Source of the DNA: Megachile rotundata
Lineage: Eukaryota; Arthropoda; Insecta; Hymenoptera; Megachilidae
Length of the DNA: 64,000 bases
Direction of reading: 5' to 3'
Assembly: GCF_050947335.1 (NCBI RefSeq)
Contig: NC_134983.1
Coordinates: 1,674,001 to 1,738,000, forward strand
Shown here piece after piece: positions 12,201 through 23,400 of this stretch. The notes below the pieces were generated by a model that worked only from the letters and a program-made list of their open reading frames with translations, had not been told where the DNA came from and searched no databases. Position 1 is the first letter of the stretch, and the number at the start of each line of letters is the position of its first letter. The position numbers and the translations under genes are program-made.

Positions 12201-14391
12201 GATTATATAATATATATGTACAAGACAGTATGTATATACAGATCATCACAGAAAAAGACACTAAAAATTAATTTATAGAGTACGAATCAGTTGACACAAG
12301 CAGTACAAGGCAAAGCTTTGAGGTACATGGAAATAGGCTATCAAAGAGAGTTAACTTATAGACATAATGATGGATCATTTAGTGCATTTGGCATGTCAGA
12401 TAGTAATGGAAGCACGTGGTATGCTTGATATAAGTAATTAATTAATTATATTCATAAATAATGTGATATTTCCTATTGTAATTTTGTTCTGTATTAGGCT
12501 TACTGCCTTTGTGGCAAAAGCTTTTAAACAGGCTGCTACGTACATTCCAGTTGAAACTAGAATAATAGATGAAGCTTTACAATGGTTATCAAATAATCAA
12601 GCTCCAAACGGAAGCTTTCCCGAAGTGGGAAGGGTCAGTCATCGAGATATGCAAGGTGGAGCTGCAAAAGGACTTGCATTAACAGCATTCACACTTATAG
12701 CTTTTCTTGAAAATGCAGTAAGTTTATTAAATTGTTTGAAAAAATAAGCTGATTTTTTAACTAAATAGAAATTTCGGTTTATTACAATTAACAAAAATAT
12801 TATCTTTATTATAGGATTCTAGCGGAAAATACAGAAATACAATAAATAAAGGCATTGATTACATTGTTCGTAATATAAATGAATTAGATGATGTATATGC
12901 TTTAAGTATATGCGCGTACGTTCTAAATTTAGCAAAACATCCATACGAAAATGCTGTATTTAATTTGTTAGAATCTAAAGCTATGGCAAAAGAGGACCTT
13001 AAATGGTGGAGTAAACCTATACCGAAGAATGATAAAAATCCATGGTATTCATTACCTCGACCTGTGGACATTGAAATGACATCCTATGCTTTAATAACTT
13101 ATGTGAGACGTAATCTAATCACTGATTCTGTTCCTGTAATGAAGTGGCTTATAAGACAAAGAAATGCCGAAGGTGGTTTTGCATCTACACAGGTAAGTGT
13201 TAAATAAACGTTAAGTTCATTTAACATTGTAAATACATTAATTGTTAATATATTCTCAGGATACTGTAATTGGAATACAAGCTTTAGCCAAATTAGGCGA
13301 ACAATTGGCAACAAGAAATAATACTATCTCAATTACATTTACATATGAAGGAGGTGGACAAAGTCATATGAATATAAATCCTGATAATTCTATGATACTT
13401 CAAAAGCAAGTAGTAAGTTGCCAAATATCTAACATTTTTAAATATTAGAAAATATATATAATATTTATTATTTTTTAGCTCCCTAGGAAAACACGATTAG
13501 TTAATGTAACTGCTACTGGAACTGGGTTTGCCTTGATTCAAGTTTCATTTCAGTACAATTTGAATGTAACTGGAGCATGGCCTCTCTTTACATTAGATCC
13601 TCAAGTGGATAAAAACTCAAATGCCAATCATTTACAACTTTCTATTTGTTCTGGGTATGTTATGATCAGTCAATTCAATCTTTTGCAGAATATTATATTA
13701 CGTTATAATGTATTTTTCCAGATTTGTCCCCACTAAAGAAGCAAACGAAAGTAACATGGTTGTGATGGAAGTTAATTTACCATCTGGTTTTACTGTGGAT
13801 AGAGATTCACTACCTAGTCTTGAAGTATCACAAAATGTAAAACGAGTTGAAACTAAAAATGGAGATACAATGGTGATATTGTATTTTGATGAGGTGTGTA
13901 TAAAAGACATACATACACGTTTTTTTTTCAATGAAATTACATTTTAGAATATGTTTTATTAAATAATACATATGTTCTAGATGAACAGACAAGAATACTG
14001 CCCTACAGTGTCTGCATTTAGAACACATAAAGTGGCAAAACAGAAGCCAGTAGCAGTTTCTATATATGACTATTATGATTCATGTAAGTTAGTTACTTAT
14101 TATAAAAATTAATCTGCATGTAACGTAAAGCTTAGATATATTTTTTAGGTATATTTAGATAAATTTAGATATATTTTTTTCTTTTTAGCAAGAAGAGCAA
14201 GGGTATTTTACGAACCACGAAAGGCTACGCTTTGTGATGTTTGTGAAGAAGAAGATTGCGAAGATTTGTGTGTTTCACAACCTGATAAACAGAAAGATTC
14301 TTCACAATCTGGTGCTTCTTATTTATGTACATGTATATATCTACAGTCATTATTTGTTCTCTTTTATGTTACATATTTTGAATACTTGTAA
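6253..14391 (+). CDS. Thioester-containing protein / CD109-like alpha-2-macroglobulin (TEP)
   Basis: Secreted or surface-bound complement-like factor that tags targets through a thioester. Exons: 6253-6311, 6429-6612, 6689-6913, 6985-7235, 7427-7585, 7662-7833, 7918-8109, 8244-8345, 8420-8553, 8626-8746, 8812-8955, 9035-9154, 9232-9286, then 9532-9670 or 10097-10319, then 11070-11187, 11268-11454, 11531-11691, 11775-11913, 12076-12194, 12279-12418, 12498-12717, 12815-13192, 13260-13412, 13479-13654, 13722-13893, 13981-14083, 14189-14391. The product is 1441 or 1469 aa, usual for TEPs. Seen: a signal peptide (about residues 1-18), the macroglobulin motif TDRAIYKPG, thioester GCGEQN (Cys ~908), and VSHRDMQGG ~114 residues later, aligning with the catalytic His of C3. 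The cysteine-rich C-terminus ends in a hydrophobic tail, suggesting a GPI-anchor signal as in CD109. The second exon could start at 6420 or 6429. The exact paralogue is not assigned. AATAAA lies at 14719. Confidence 0.93.
9532..9670 (+). CDS. TEP alternative exon A (FPETWLW type)
   Basis: Encodes 46 residues ending [15 protein letters not shown]. Acceptor is TATAG, donor is GG|GTAATG. It takes phase 1 from the exon ending at 9286 and hands on phase 2 to 11070. The FPETWLW motif is the standard family sequence just upstream of the region entering the thioester domain. This is the default, A2M-like form. It shares splice phases with 10097-10319, and splicing both together would break the frame. 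Confidence 0.85.
10097..10319 (+). CDS. TEP alternative exon B (NTWLF type)
   Basis: Encodes 74 residues, beginning [12 protein letters not shown] and ending [16 protein letters not shown]. Acceptor is TTGCAG, donor is GG|GTATTT. Phases in (1) and out (2) are identical to exon A. Its last ~12 residues align with exon A ([11 protein letters not shown] versus [11 protein letters not shown]), while its longer N-terminal part is proline-rich and unrelated. It is clearly more GC-rich than the flanking introns, consistent with selection on protein. Drosophila Tep2 is known to use alternative exons in this hypervariable region. Confidence 0.85.
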
Positions 14392-14894
14392 TTATAGATT
14401 CTTCCAAATTCTGCATAGCTTTCTTATACAGTATAATGATAAAGTTTTGTAAAAATGGCAGTTTATAACCAAAGTATATTACATATGGAAATCAAATTCT
14501 TGATGTTAAATCTAATTTAACATAAACTCTTGATTTAAATCTATTTAAATCTATTTAATTAAATGCTATTTAAACTTTAAATCAACTAATTTACAACCAA
14601 GCAAAATTGGTAATTCAAATTTTGTTTAATTCTGCCTTCAAATATAAGTACATATATTGTATTTTAAAAGATTAAGCATTCAAACATTTTTGTTATATAC
14701 TAATATCTTTTATGTTATAATAAATATACCTTATTGTTATTAACGGTACGCTATTTATATTCTTGCTTGACTAGCTGAAATTCTAACTTAAATTTTCTGA
14801 TCATGAAATTTCTTATGAAGATATAGGTCATCTCCACTAAAAGTTTAACAAATAAAATAAATATTTATTTGTAAACATGAGTAATATCATTACA

Positions 14895-15030
14895 CCCTGC
14901 GGTGTCCACGCCTAAGTGATAGCGCAATATTTCAAGAACTATTGATGACAAAAATTATTTATATAGAAATTGCAGGATAAAATGGAATCTATGTTTTGTT
15001 GTCTAAAGACACCACGGAGCACCCTGTAGT
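14895..15030. mobile_element. Fragment related to the CAGGGTGTCC MITE
   Basis: The segment 14902-15000 ('gtgtccacgcctaagtg', 'attgatgaca', 'aaattgcaggataaaa', 'tatgtttt') matches one terminal inverted repeat of the complete element at 50036-50724. It ends near a second 'caccctgta' at 15020-15028. It is too short to hold the whole element, so it is probably a deleted or rearranged copy. Confidence 0.6.
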
Positions 15031-15138
15031 GAAGCCTACTAATAAGTGCTGCACTCATAAAAACTTCATTTTTGTAATCATTGAACGTTAGAAGTTGAAT
15101 TTACGAAATCGACTCGTCTTTCTCACACCAATACGATG

Positions 15139-16131
15139 CACAGTGGCGAAAAACGGCGAAAATGTGGACAAAATTTAAAAAATGAAAATCGCAATTCTTG
15201 AAATCCGTTTAATGGAACTAGTTTATAAAGAATCTGTGCACACTGTTTTCACAGTTTTAATGACTTTATTATTACCATTTCGAAGATACGAGCCTCCAAA
15301 GTTGAATATTTTTTAAAGTCAATTTTTCCGGGTAAAGTTTAACATAATGCTGTTAATTATTTTTTAAATATTATGTTCGTCCACTATTATCGGCTGTTTA
15401 TATGATACTTTAACATTATAATTATGTAAGTTGCACAACAAAATGTTTATTTTTAACAGTGATATAGAAAGACATATAAACTATAGTCATATTTAATGTT
15501 TGTGTAAGGTAAAAGTTGTGATCTTCATCTCGGTTCACCTACCAAATAGGCTTAAATGAAACCTGGAAGCTTCCCGAACAAGGATCTATTACAATATCTT
15601 GCGGTAATTTGCGGTCTTATGAGTTATTCACATTTATGTTCACGCGCGCGCCCTATTATCATACGTGACAACAGCGGTTTCGGACGTTTTTCAAATATGT
15701 CGTCGCTGACCTTTGCAAAATGTCTTGTTTTGTAGGTGAGATTTCAATATCCACACCCATATATATGTATATATTACATATTAGATATTTAAACATTGTA
15801 AAAAAATTTTAAAAATAAAAATTTATTTGCAATTTCTGATAATAAAAAATGAATTTGCTAATGAAAAAAATATTATTATGATAGTTAAAACATTCAAGTT
15901 TAAAATGCAAAAAGATTTAATTAATTTCGATAAATAGTTTCCGAGATAAAAATTCATACGTACTAGTTAACTAACCGTATTAGTTAACTAACAAATCAAA
16001 ATTCGATTTTTAACACAAAAAATTAATTTGTAACACTAATATAATCATTTTATCGAAAAATATTTAGATAATTTATCTCAGAATCGAAGATATTAGTTTT
16101 GTCCACGTTTTTGTCGTTTTTCGCCACTGTG
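15139..16131. mobile_element. Transib-like non-autonomous transposon with RSS-like ends
   Basis: The 993-bp element starts CACAGTGG and ends CCACTGTG. About 35 bp of terminal inverted repeat match with 3 mismatches. It is flanked by a perfect 5-bp direct repeat, CGATG, at 15134-15138 and 16132-16136. CAC(A/T)(A/G)TG ends with 5-bp target duplications are the hallmark of Transib, the superfamily from which RAG1 derives; CACAGTG is also the V(D)J signal heptamer. Both ends have ACAAAA 22 bp inside the heptamer. No transposase ORF remains, so it is a MITE-like derivative. Assignment is by termini only. Confidence 0.8.
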
Positions 16132-16350
16132 CGATGTGCGAAGAAGATGAAGCGATTCAATTCTGCGCCCAAAAAACATTCAGCGATTACAAGGCAAAAT
16201 TTTATGTTTCGGAATATATCCAATTACAACGTAAAATTAATAAATGTGGCTTTTCATTTTTTACAGTTAAAGTTTGCGATAAAAAGAATCTGAAAAAATT
16301 CTATAATATGCGCTATGTAAATTACAATCTTTCAGAATTTTTGTACGAAA

Positions 16351-18276
16351 TAAAATAGGATAAAATAATTTTAAGAAAAAAAAATACACCGACTTCGACA
16401 TGCACTAAAAAGTATGAAATAATTTCTGTTTCATTCAATCATACAATTACGTCACAGATATGAATGAAACCTATTTACTCGTTAGGTAGTATATTAAATA
16501 CATTTCAACCTTTTCGAAGGCGGCGCAAAATTAAAAATACCTCAGTAAATGTTGCTGCCAATAACCACTTGATTGTGGTATGGCGTATTGGAAATTAATA
16601 AATCCTGAGAAAGAATACGAACCATTATAGATATATTTGGTAATATACGTAAGTGTAACGACTGCATCTTCATTTCGCAACGTTTCTGATATAAATGAAA
16701 TTGAATCGACTTCGTTCGCGTGTGGAAGCCATGGATCTAAGAACCTATAAACGGAGCCCACGACGCGTGAATTACCAAATTTGCGGCAGATGGGCTCTAT
16801 CGAGTCTTTCCGTCGCCTACTCTATGAATCTAGATAGACCATAGTTACATTCTATACGCACTAACACCTACTTCGCGGCGGGCTGTCGAGTTATATGTAC
16901 AGAAAAAAAAATAGCTATACAAGCTTTGCCTATGTTCGGCTGTCCAAAGGTTGGCATGTTCAAGAAAATCTTTTAATTTTGCGCCGCCTCCGAAAAGGTT
17001 GAAATGTATTTAATATACTACCTAACGAGTAAATAGGTTTCATTCATATCTGTGACGTAATTGTATGATTCAATGAAATAGAAATTACTTCATTAGGAAA
17101 TAGAAATTATTTTATACTTTTTAGTGCATTTCGAAGTCGGTGTATTTTTTTTTTTCTTAAAATTATTTTATTTCACGCTTTTTAGTGGAATGGGAAGAAT
17201 TATATAGGATACTCTGAGACAGTTCTTCCGGGCTTTTTTTTTGTCTGCGTAAATGCCATGAGCATAATTAAGTAAAGGACAATATGGATATTCGTTTTTC
17301 AATTTTGTTTGCAACAATAATCCTTTGCAACTAAAAAATGAAAAAATTTTTGGTAATGGTACCAATGGGGAGTCAGACTCTACAAGATGCGAAAGGCTTT
17401 GTTCCGATCGGATCACCCACCTAGGAAAAAACCGGCGAACGTGCATAGAAAAAAAAATCAAGGACACTCTTTCAGGGACAAGTACAATCTAATTACATCA
17501 TGATTGAGGGTGTTTCATCCATTTGTTCTTTATTAACTTTCTTTGCAAAAATTTACTGCGCATGTGTATCTCTTACGGTTTAGAACTGCGCAAGGGTCAA
17601 AGTAGCCGTAAAATAATAGCAGATCCTACGCAACAAATTTTCTAACAAATCAAATTGATGCATTTTTAGAACGATACGGAGACTACCAAGCAATGGGAAT
17701 AATACACCAACGTCAACGTGAACTCATCTTGCTGTATAAGTCGCGTGTCAGAGCGGTAAAGCTTAGTTAGTGTTTTGGTACAGTGCATTATAATTGCCCT
17801 TTCTTGTCTTTCCCATGCATAGCGGGGCATTCCACTAATATTAATAACAATAGTTTGTCGCTAATATCTCAAAAACAAAAGCTTTCCGTCAATTATGCAA
17901 GAGGAAAAAGTTGTCCAGAACCACGCCCCTAACAACATATTCGAAGGACATTAAAATCGTTCGAACAAAAGCTTTCCGCGAAATTTGTATATGAACAAAA
18001 TTGTTCAGAATCATGTCCGTGATAAGATATCAAAAGAGCACTAAAATCGAGAAAAGTTTATTTCAAAAGTTGCCGGTTTTTTTGCAATAACAATACTTTG
18101 CAATTAAAAAATGAAAAATTTTTTGATAATGGTACCAATGAGGAGTCAGCACCTACCAGATGCAAAAGATTTCATTCCGATCACTCCATCCAGCTAGGCG
18201 TAATCGGCGAACATACATAGAAAAAAAAAAATATACTGATCGAATTGAGTAACTTCCTCCTTTATCGAAGTCGGTT
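16351..18276 (+). mobile_element. High-copy dispersed repeat, copy C (arms plus core)
   Basis: This is the most complete copy. An inverted arm (16351-16525) is followed by a ~450-bp core with an ORF remnant (16531-16974), the opposing arm (16975-17190), and the internal region with two subunits and the terminal 'gaagtcggtta' (18276). The internal part is almost identical to copy A but lacks about 50 bp near 17965, where 'gttcgaa' joins directly to 'caaaagctttccg'. The deletion junction carries short homology (cgaa). Confidence 0.8.
16531..16821 (-). pseudogene. Unidentified ORF remnant in the repeat core
   Basis: About 96 codons are open on the minus strand without an upstream ATG, starting after a stop at 16822-16824 and ending with TAA right at the arm. 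It contains SIEPICRKFGNSRVVGSV, YRFLDPWLPHANEVDSISF and GYWQQHLLRYF. The same C-terminus is present at 1-141. The composition and the conservation of frame between copies look protein-coding. I do not recognise the family. It may be the 3' end of an element-encoded gene or a captured host or viral fragment. Confidence 0.5.
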
Positions 18277-18448
18277 AAAAAAAATAGGCCAAAAACCAGA
18301 ATTTCGATTTTTCTCTTTTACTACTCCCACGGATGAAATGGAGAGTTGAAACTTGGTGTGAGATGTTTTTTTTGGATATGCTAGCGACTGACGAATTGAG
18401 TTTCTAATTTGAGTCAAGGGCACATTTGACTACCTTATTCGGCTATAC

Positions 18449-18906
18449 CAGGGGTCGGCAACCTGTAGCTCGCGAGCCACATGCGGCTCTTTGGATGTGA
18501 AGTTGCGGCACTTTGGATGTGAAGTTGCGGCTCTTTAGTTCTATACGCAAATATTATTTATTTTATCAAAAAAAAAAAAAAAAAACGATTCAAAAATCGT
18601 TCTAAATCGATTAACGAAGATTAGGCACCAATTCTATCTCTCAGCCACTTGTACTCGCTCTTCACCGCACCCCTCCCCCATGACACGCGTCGTCACTGTC
18701 GTCAGTCCGTCGGAAACTCTTGAATGACGCCGTCGTTGGATGTTTTTCTTATGAATAAATATTTTAGTTTTTTTTTATCAAAAAACTTTATTTATGCGAG
18801 TACTATTTATTGTTGGCAAGAAAAAATTTTGAGGCTCTTTAAAAACTTTGAAATTTTGTAAATTGTAATTTTTGACTCTTCCGACTCAAAAGTTTGCCGA
18901 CCCCTG
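18449..18906. mobile_element. hAT-type MITE with perfect 8-bp target duplication
   Basis: The 458-bp element starts CAGGGGTCGGCAACC and ends TTTGCCGACCCCTG, the classic hAT terminal inverted repeat. It is bounded by GGCTATAC at 18441-18448 and 18907-18914. A ~20-bp direct repeat ('tttggatgtgaagttgcggc') is duplicated just inside the left end. No transposase. The uninterrupted target ('ccttattcggctatacccttt') occurs on the other strand at 61639-61659. Confidence 0.95.
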
Positions 18907-18914
18907 GGCTATAC

Positions 18915-19480
18915 CCTTTCTACGTAACAAAATTCAGACGTTTCTCTTACTCCACTCGAGCGATAGCGTTACAACAGTAACGTAAAGGCTCCTAAAACAC
19001 TATCTTCTGGATCACGGTTGTAATTGAAATGATCGGGATCATCGTGATTTTGTAATCACTGTAATAAATGAATGTTGGTGATTTTGCACATCTTTAATTA
19101 GCACTAAGCAATGCCGATTTACCGAAATTTTGATTTCGAATTTTAAAACGGAAAAGCAATATTTTCTTATGCTTTTTTTTGCAAAATATTCTTTATATAA
19201 TTCTTTGTATTTCTTATTTGTATTCTTTGCAAAGAATTTGCGAGAGAAATCATGAGAAAATATTACTTCTTGGCTTTCCAAACTACAATTGAGCCAGTCC
19301 CATTTTTCCGCATTTTTTGGAAATGAAATATTTATCTTTATCCATTTGATCAAGCTGAACAAGGATCGCCGGAGTTTCTCAATTCGCCGCAAGAGGCTCC
19401 AAAAATCACTCTTTAGTTGTTTTGTCACTAGACTTAAACCATCTGAGCGTGCGATCATGTACAACAAACAAAGCTTATAT
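18915..19480. other. Gene-free stretch with old repeat remnants
   Basis: A 142-codon minus-strand ORF (19039-19467) is lysine/phenylalanine-rich with no recognisable domain, and I do not call it a gene. Part of it (about 19355-19425, 'aacaaggatcgccgg' to 'ccaaaaatcact') resembles 59275-59335, indicating a diverged dispersed repeat. Confidence 0.4.
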
Positions 19481-20145
19481 TGTTAAAGCCACTCGACGTG
19501 GGTGTTCATGCTAGGAAAAGTTTGGGAATCCAGAGAATAAACTTAGCTTCACTTCGAATGTTTGTAGGGATTAATTTATTAGGGACCGTATCGAATTCGT
19601 TGTTTTCGACTAAGTCGCGTACAGTTCTTGAAAGTTTCAAGATCTCCTACGAATATCCTGTCTTTTCATGCACTCGAAGAGGGTCGTAAATTTTCGCCTA
19701 GTACAAGGACTTTGTTTTCGCGTTCTCTGGGTCTCACGCTTTCTCTAAGCACATGTGCGATGCTACGTTCCCGCGTCTTGGCGGAGCCTCCACCACCACG
19801 CGGCTGAGGGTGAATCACAGGCGGGAGAAGGGGCCCACATCGGACGGGGGTGGACTCCTCCACCATTGGACAAGGGATGATCCTGAGGGAGGATCCAGGA
19901 TCCAGCGAGGAAGGGGCATCGATCTGCATCACCCGAAGATCTCCTCCGCCAAGCGCAGAACGATGAGACTAACTTTGTATTTCATACGCTCCAGTTCGCT
20001 CTTGTAAAAAGTTCTTTGACAATTATCGGAATAAATAGTTGGACTCAGTCTTCTACACACCGCGAGCAGAGCGCTCAGCGCTCCACGGGTTAACTTACCC
20101 ACATCATAAAATCCCTAGACCGCGGACGGTAAACGCAACATAACA
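19481..20145 (+). repeat. Possible solo LTR
   Basis: A 665-bp GC-richer block begins TGTTA and ends TAACA, a 5-bp inverted terminus typical of LTRs. It contains an AATAAA at 20030 followed by a CpG-rich tail. It stands out sharply from the AT-rich surroundings. No coding region and no second LTR are visible, and the flanks (TATAT and AAGTT) do not form a target duplication. The call is therefore tentative, and a 5' untranslated region or another repeat type remains possible. Confidence 0.4.
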
Positions 20146-20491
20146 AAGTTCCTACAACAGTGCATGCATAATTATTGTTTTTTTCTTCTAGTAAAAGAAT
20201 TTCTCTTTGTATTTTTTTCAGATTTCCATCAGCTTGGCGGCTGCTAACCAAATACGCGAATATTGTTTCAAATAATTCCCTGGATAGTCACTAAACCCTA
20301 AAACCAATCAGATAAGACCGACACGCACAAGAATGAATGAAACCAGATTGGATAGCGATTATGTTCCTTTGGCGAATAGAATTTAGAGTCAGAATTGGTT
20401 GTATTATACTCACAAAAACACGTGTACATAAAGTAATACTGTTTAAATTATATTTAAAACATTGGTTATTTTATATTACTGAAGTATAAAA

Positions 20492-23400
20492 ATGTTAATT
20501 GAACCAAAATTAACAAACACATCAGAAGATTTTAACAAATCACCTGAAAAACAAAATCTTGTAAGTATTCGATTTTAGAAAATAATTTTTATTTCTTTTT
20601 TTTAACATTAGTAGTACATTAGTTCAATTAATGTTTTTTTTTTTTTTTATATTTTTCAGTTATTGCAGAGCTTAGGTACTCCACACATAGATTCTTTTAA
20701 TTATATGCTAGAAGATGGTCTTTCTCAAGCTGTTCAAGACAATCCACTTGTTTACATTCATCTTCCAAATGAAAACAAAGTGGCTTTATGGATTGATGAT
20801 GTTTCTATCCATCAACCCATTGTTCCATCTGGTACAATTGGGGTAAAAAACCATAAAATTTATCCTACAGAATGTCGTCAGAGAGGATGTACTTATAAAG
20901 GAAAAATAACAGTTAAACTGGGTTGGAGTGTTAACGGTAAACTTCAAGAGACACTTGAAAGAGATTTAGGAGAAATTCCAATTATGATTAAGGTATATAA
21001 TATTATTACATATATTTGATTGTTTATGTGTTTAATCTATATTTAATTATAGTCTAATAGATGTCATTTACACAAAATGAGTCCAAAAGAACTAATAGCA
21101 CATGGAGAACATGAACAAGAATGGGGGGGATATTTTATAATTAAAGGGCTTGAAAGAATTATTAGAATGTTGTTAATGACAAGAAGAAATTATCCCATTG
21201 CTATTAAAAGGTCAGGTTGGAAAGCTCGTGGTGTACAATTTAGTGACCTGGGATTACTTTTGAGAAGTGTGCGTGATGATAATACTGCAAGTGTATGTAT
21301 TATATAACTTATATTTATTATAAATTGTATAAAAGTGTCATTTAAGTGCATATGTTACAGAACAATACCTTACACTACGTAATTGATGGTTCTGCAAAAT
21401 TAATGTTCACACATAGAAAAGTTTTATACTATGTTCCATTGATTTTAATACTGAAATGTTTAATTGATGCTTCAGACATCTTTATTTATAACGCATTAAC
21501 AGCTGGATGTGAAGATGACCCGTATTATAAAGGTTGTATTTTGAATATGTTACGAGCAATACATGAACAAAATTTACACAGTCATGAAGACTGTAAAACT
21601 TACATAGGAAGAATGTTCAGAATAAAGTTTTTTGAACTACCTCAAGATGCTACAGATACAGATGTTTGTGACTTTATTATTAAGTAAGTTTATTAAATAT
21701 GGTGATTAAAAATGTATTATATATGCTATTAAAAAATAATATTTTTAGACATTGTATAGCAATTCATCTTGATAACCCAATGGATAAATTTTATTTGCTT
21801 GTATTTATGACAAAGAAGTTGTTTGCTCTCGCAAATAATAAGTGTGCTGTTGAAGGAGCTGATGCTGTGATGATGCAGGAATGCTTACTTGGTGGTCATT
21901 TATATTTACAAGTATTGAAAGAAAAATTATATAGTTGGTTGAATAGTTTAAAAATGAACATTTTAAAACGTGCAAGAAGCGCTGGTAATAGATACACTTT
22001 AAACGTGCGTAAGTATTTTAGAATCTAATCTGCAGATGTAAATTAACAGTTTTAAGTAAATCTATTATGTGTTGATATAGAGGAAATGTTAAATGTAATG
22101 AAACATGGAAATTTCCTTGATTCACAAATGGAGAACTTTTTATCTACTGGAAATATAAAATCTTCAACGGGTTTAGGGCTTATGCAAAGTTCAGGTCTTA
22201 CTATTGTTGCTGAAAATATTAATAGAATGCGTTACATGAGTCATTTTCGAGCAATACATAGGGGTTCCTTTTTTCAAGAAATGAGAACTACAGAGGCTAG
22301 ACAACTATTGCCTGATGCATGGGGTAATACTTTATTATAATAAAATATTCATGTCTACTGAACAGCACTTCTTCATTACAATTTTTTCTTAATGGTGACA
22401 AATTAATAACTAATTAATTATCACAATAGGTTTTATTTGTCCTGTACATACACCAGATGGTGCTCCATGTGGTCTTTTGAATCATTTAACAATGAATTGT
22501 ATTATTACAAAACATCCGGATCCCAAATTAAAAGCTAATATTCCTATTATACTAATGGATCTTGGAATGATTCCATTATCGATTGTAGATAATTGGCAAA
22601 ACTCTTATGTTGTAATGTTAGATGGGAAATTAATTGGATTAATAGATAATAATATAATTTCTAGAGTGACTGACAAATTACGGTTACTTAAAATAAAAGG
22701 GGAGGAGGTAATTGCTTTATACTAATTTTTTTCGGTCGAATATAGTTAAGTTAAATCGTTGCTATTTTCTAACTTATATTTAGGTCCCACGTATTATGGA
22801 GATAGTACTTGTACCAAAAAAAAATGTACCAGCTCAGTATCCAGGATTATATTTATTCACGAATGCAGCTCGTATGATGAGACCAGTAATGAATTTAGCT
22901 TCTAAGAAGATTGAATATATAGGAACATTTGAACAAGTTTATTTAAATATTTGTGTTACACCTGAGGAAGCTTACGAAGGAGTAATGATTTACTTTGTTG
23001 TTTATGTTTTTATATTAATCTGTACTGTTTATTACAATTTTGGTTATGATTGTAGTTAACAACACACCAAGAACTATCAAAAACTGCATTTTTAAGTAAT
23101 TTAGCAAGTCTAATTCCAATGCCAGATTGTAACCAAAGTCCCCGGAATATGTATCAATGTCAGGTAAGATTGTTTTTAATTTTTGTTATTTAAAACTCTT
23201 TGTGATATGTAATTTAATTACATTTTCAGATGGGTAAACAAACAATGGGTACTCCATGTCACACGTGGCAATTACAATCTGAAACTAAATTATACAGACT
23301 TCAGACACCGGCAACACCATTTTTTCGACCTGTACATTACGATAAAATTAATCTCGATGATTTCGCTATGGGTACTAATGCAATAGTTGCTGTTATTTCA

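Noticed and set aside
19039..19467. 142-codon minus-strand ORF
   Set aside because: Lysine/phenylalanine-rich translation of AT-rich sequence, partly made of a dispersed repeat; no domain.
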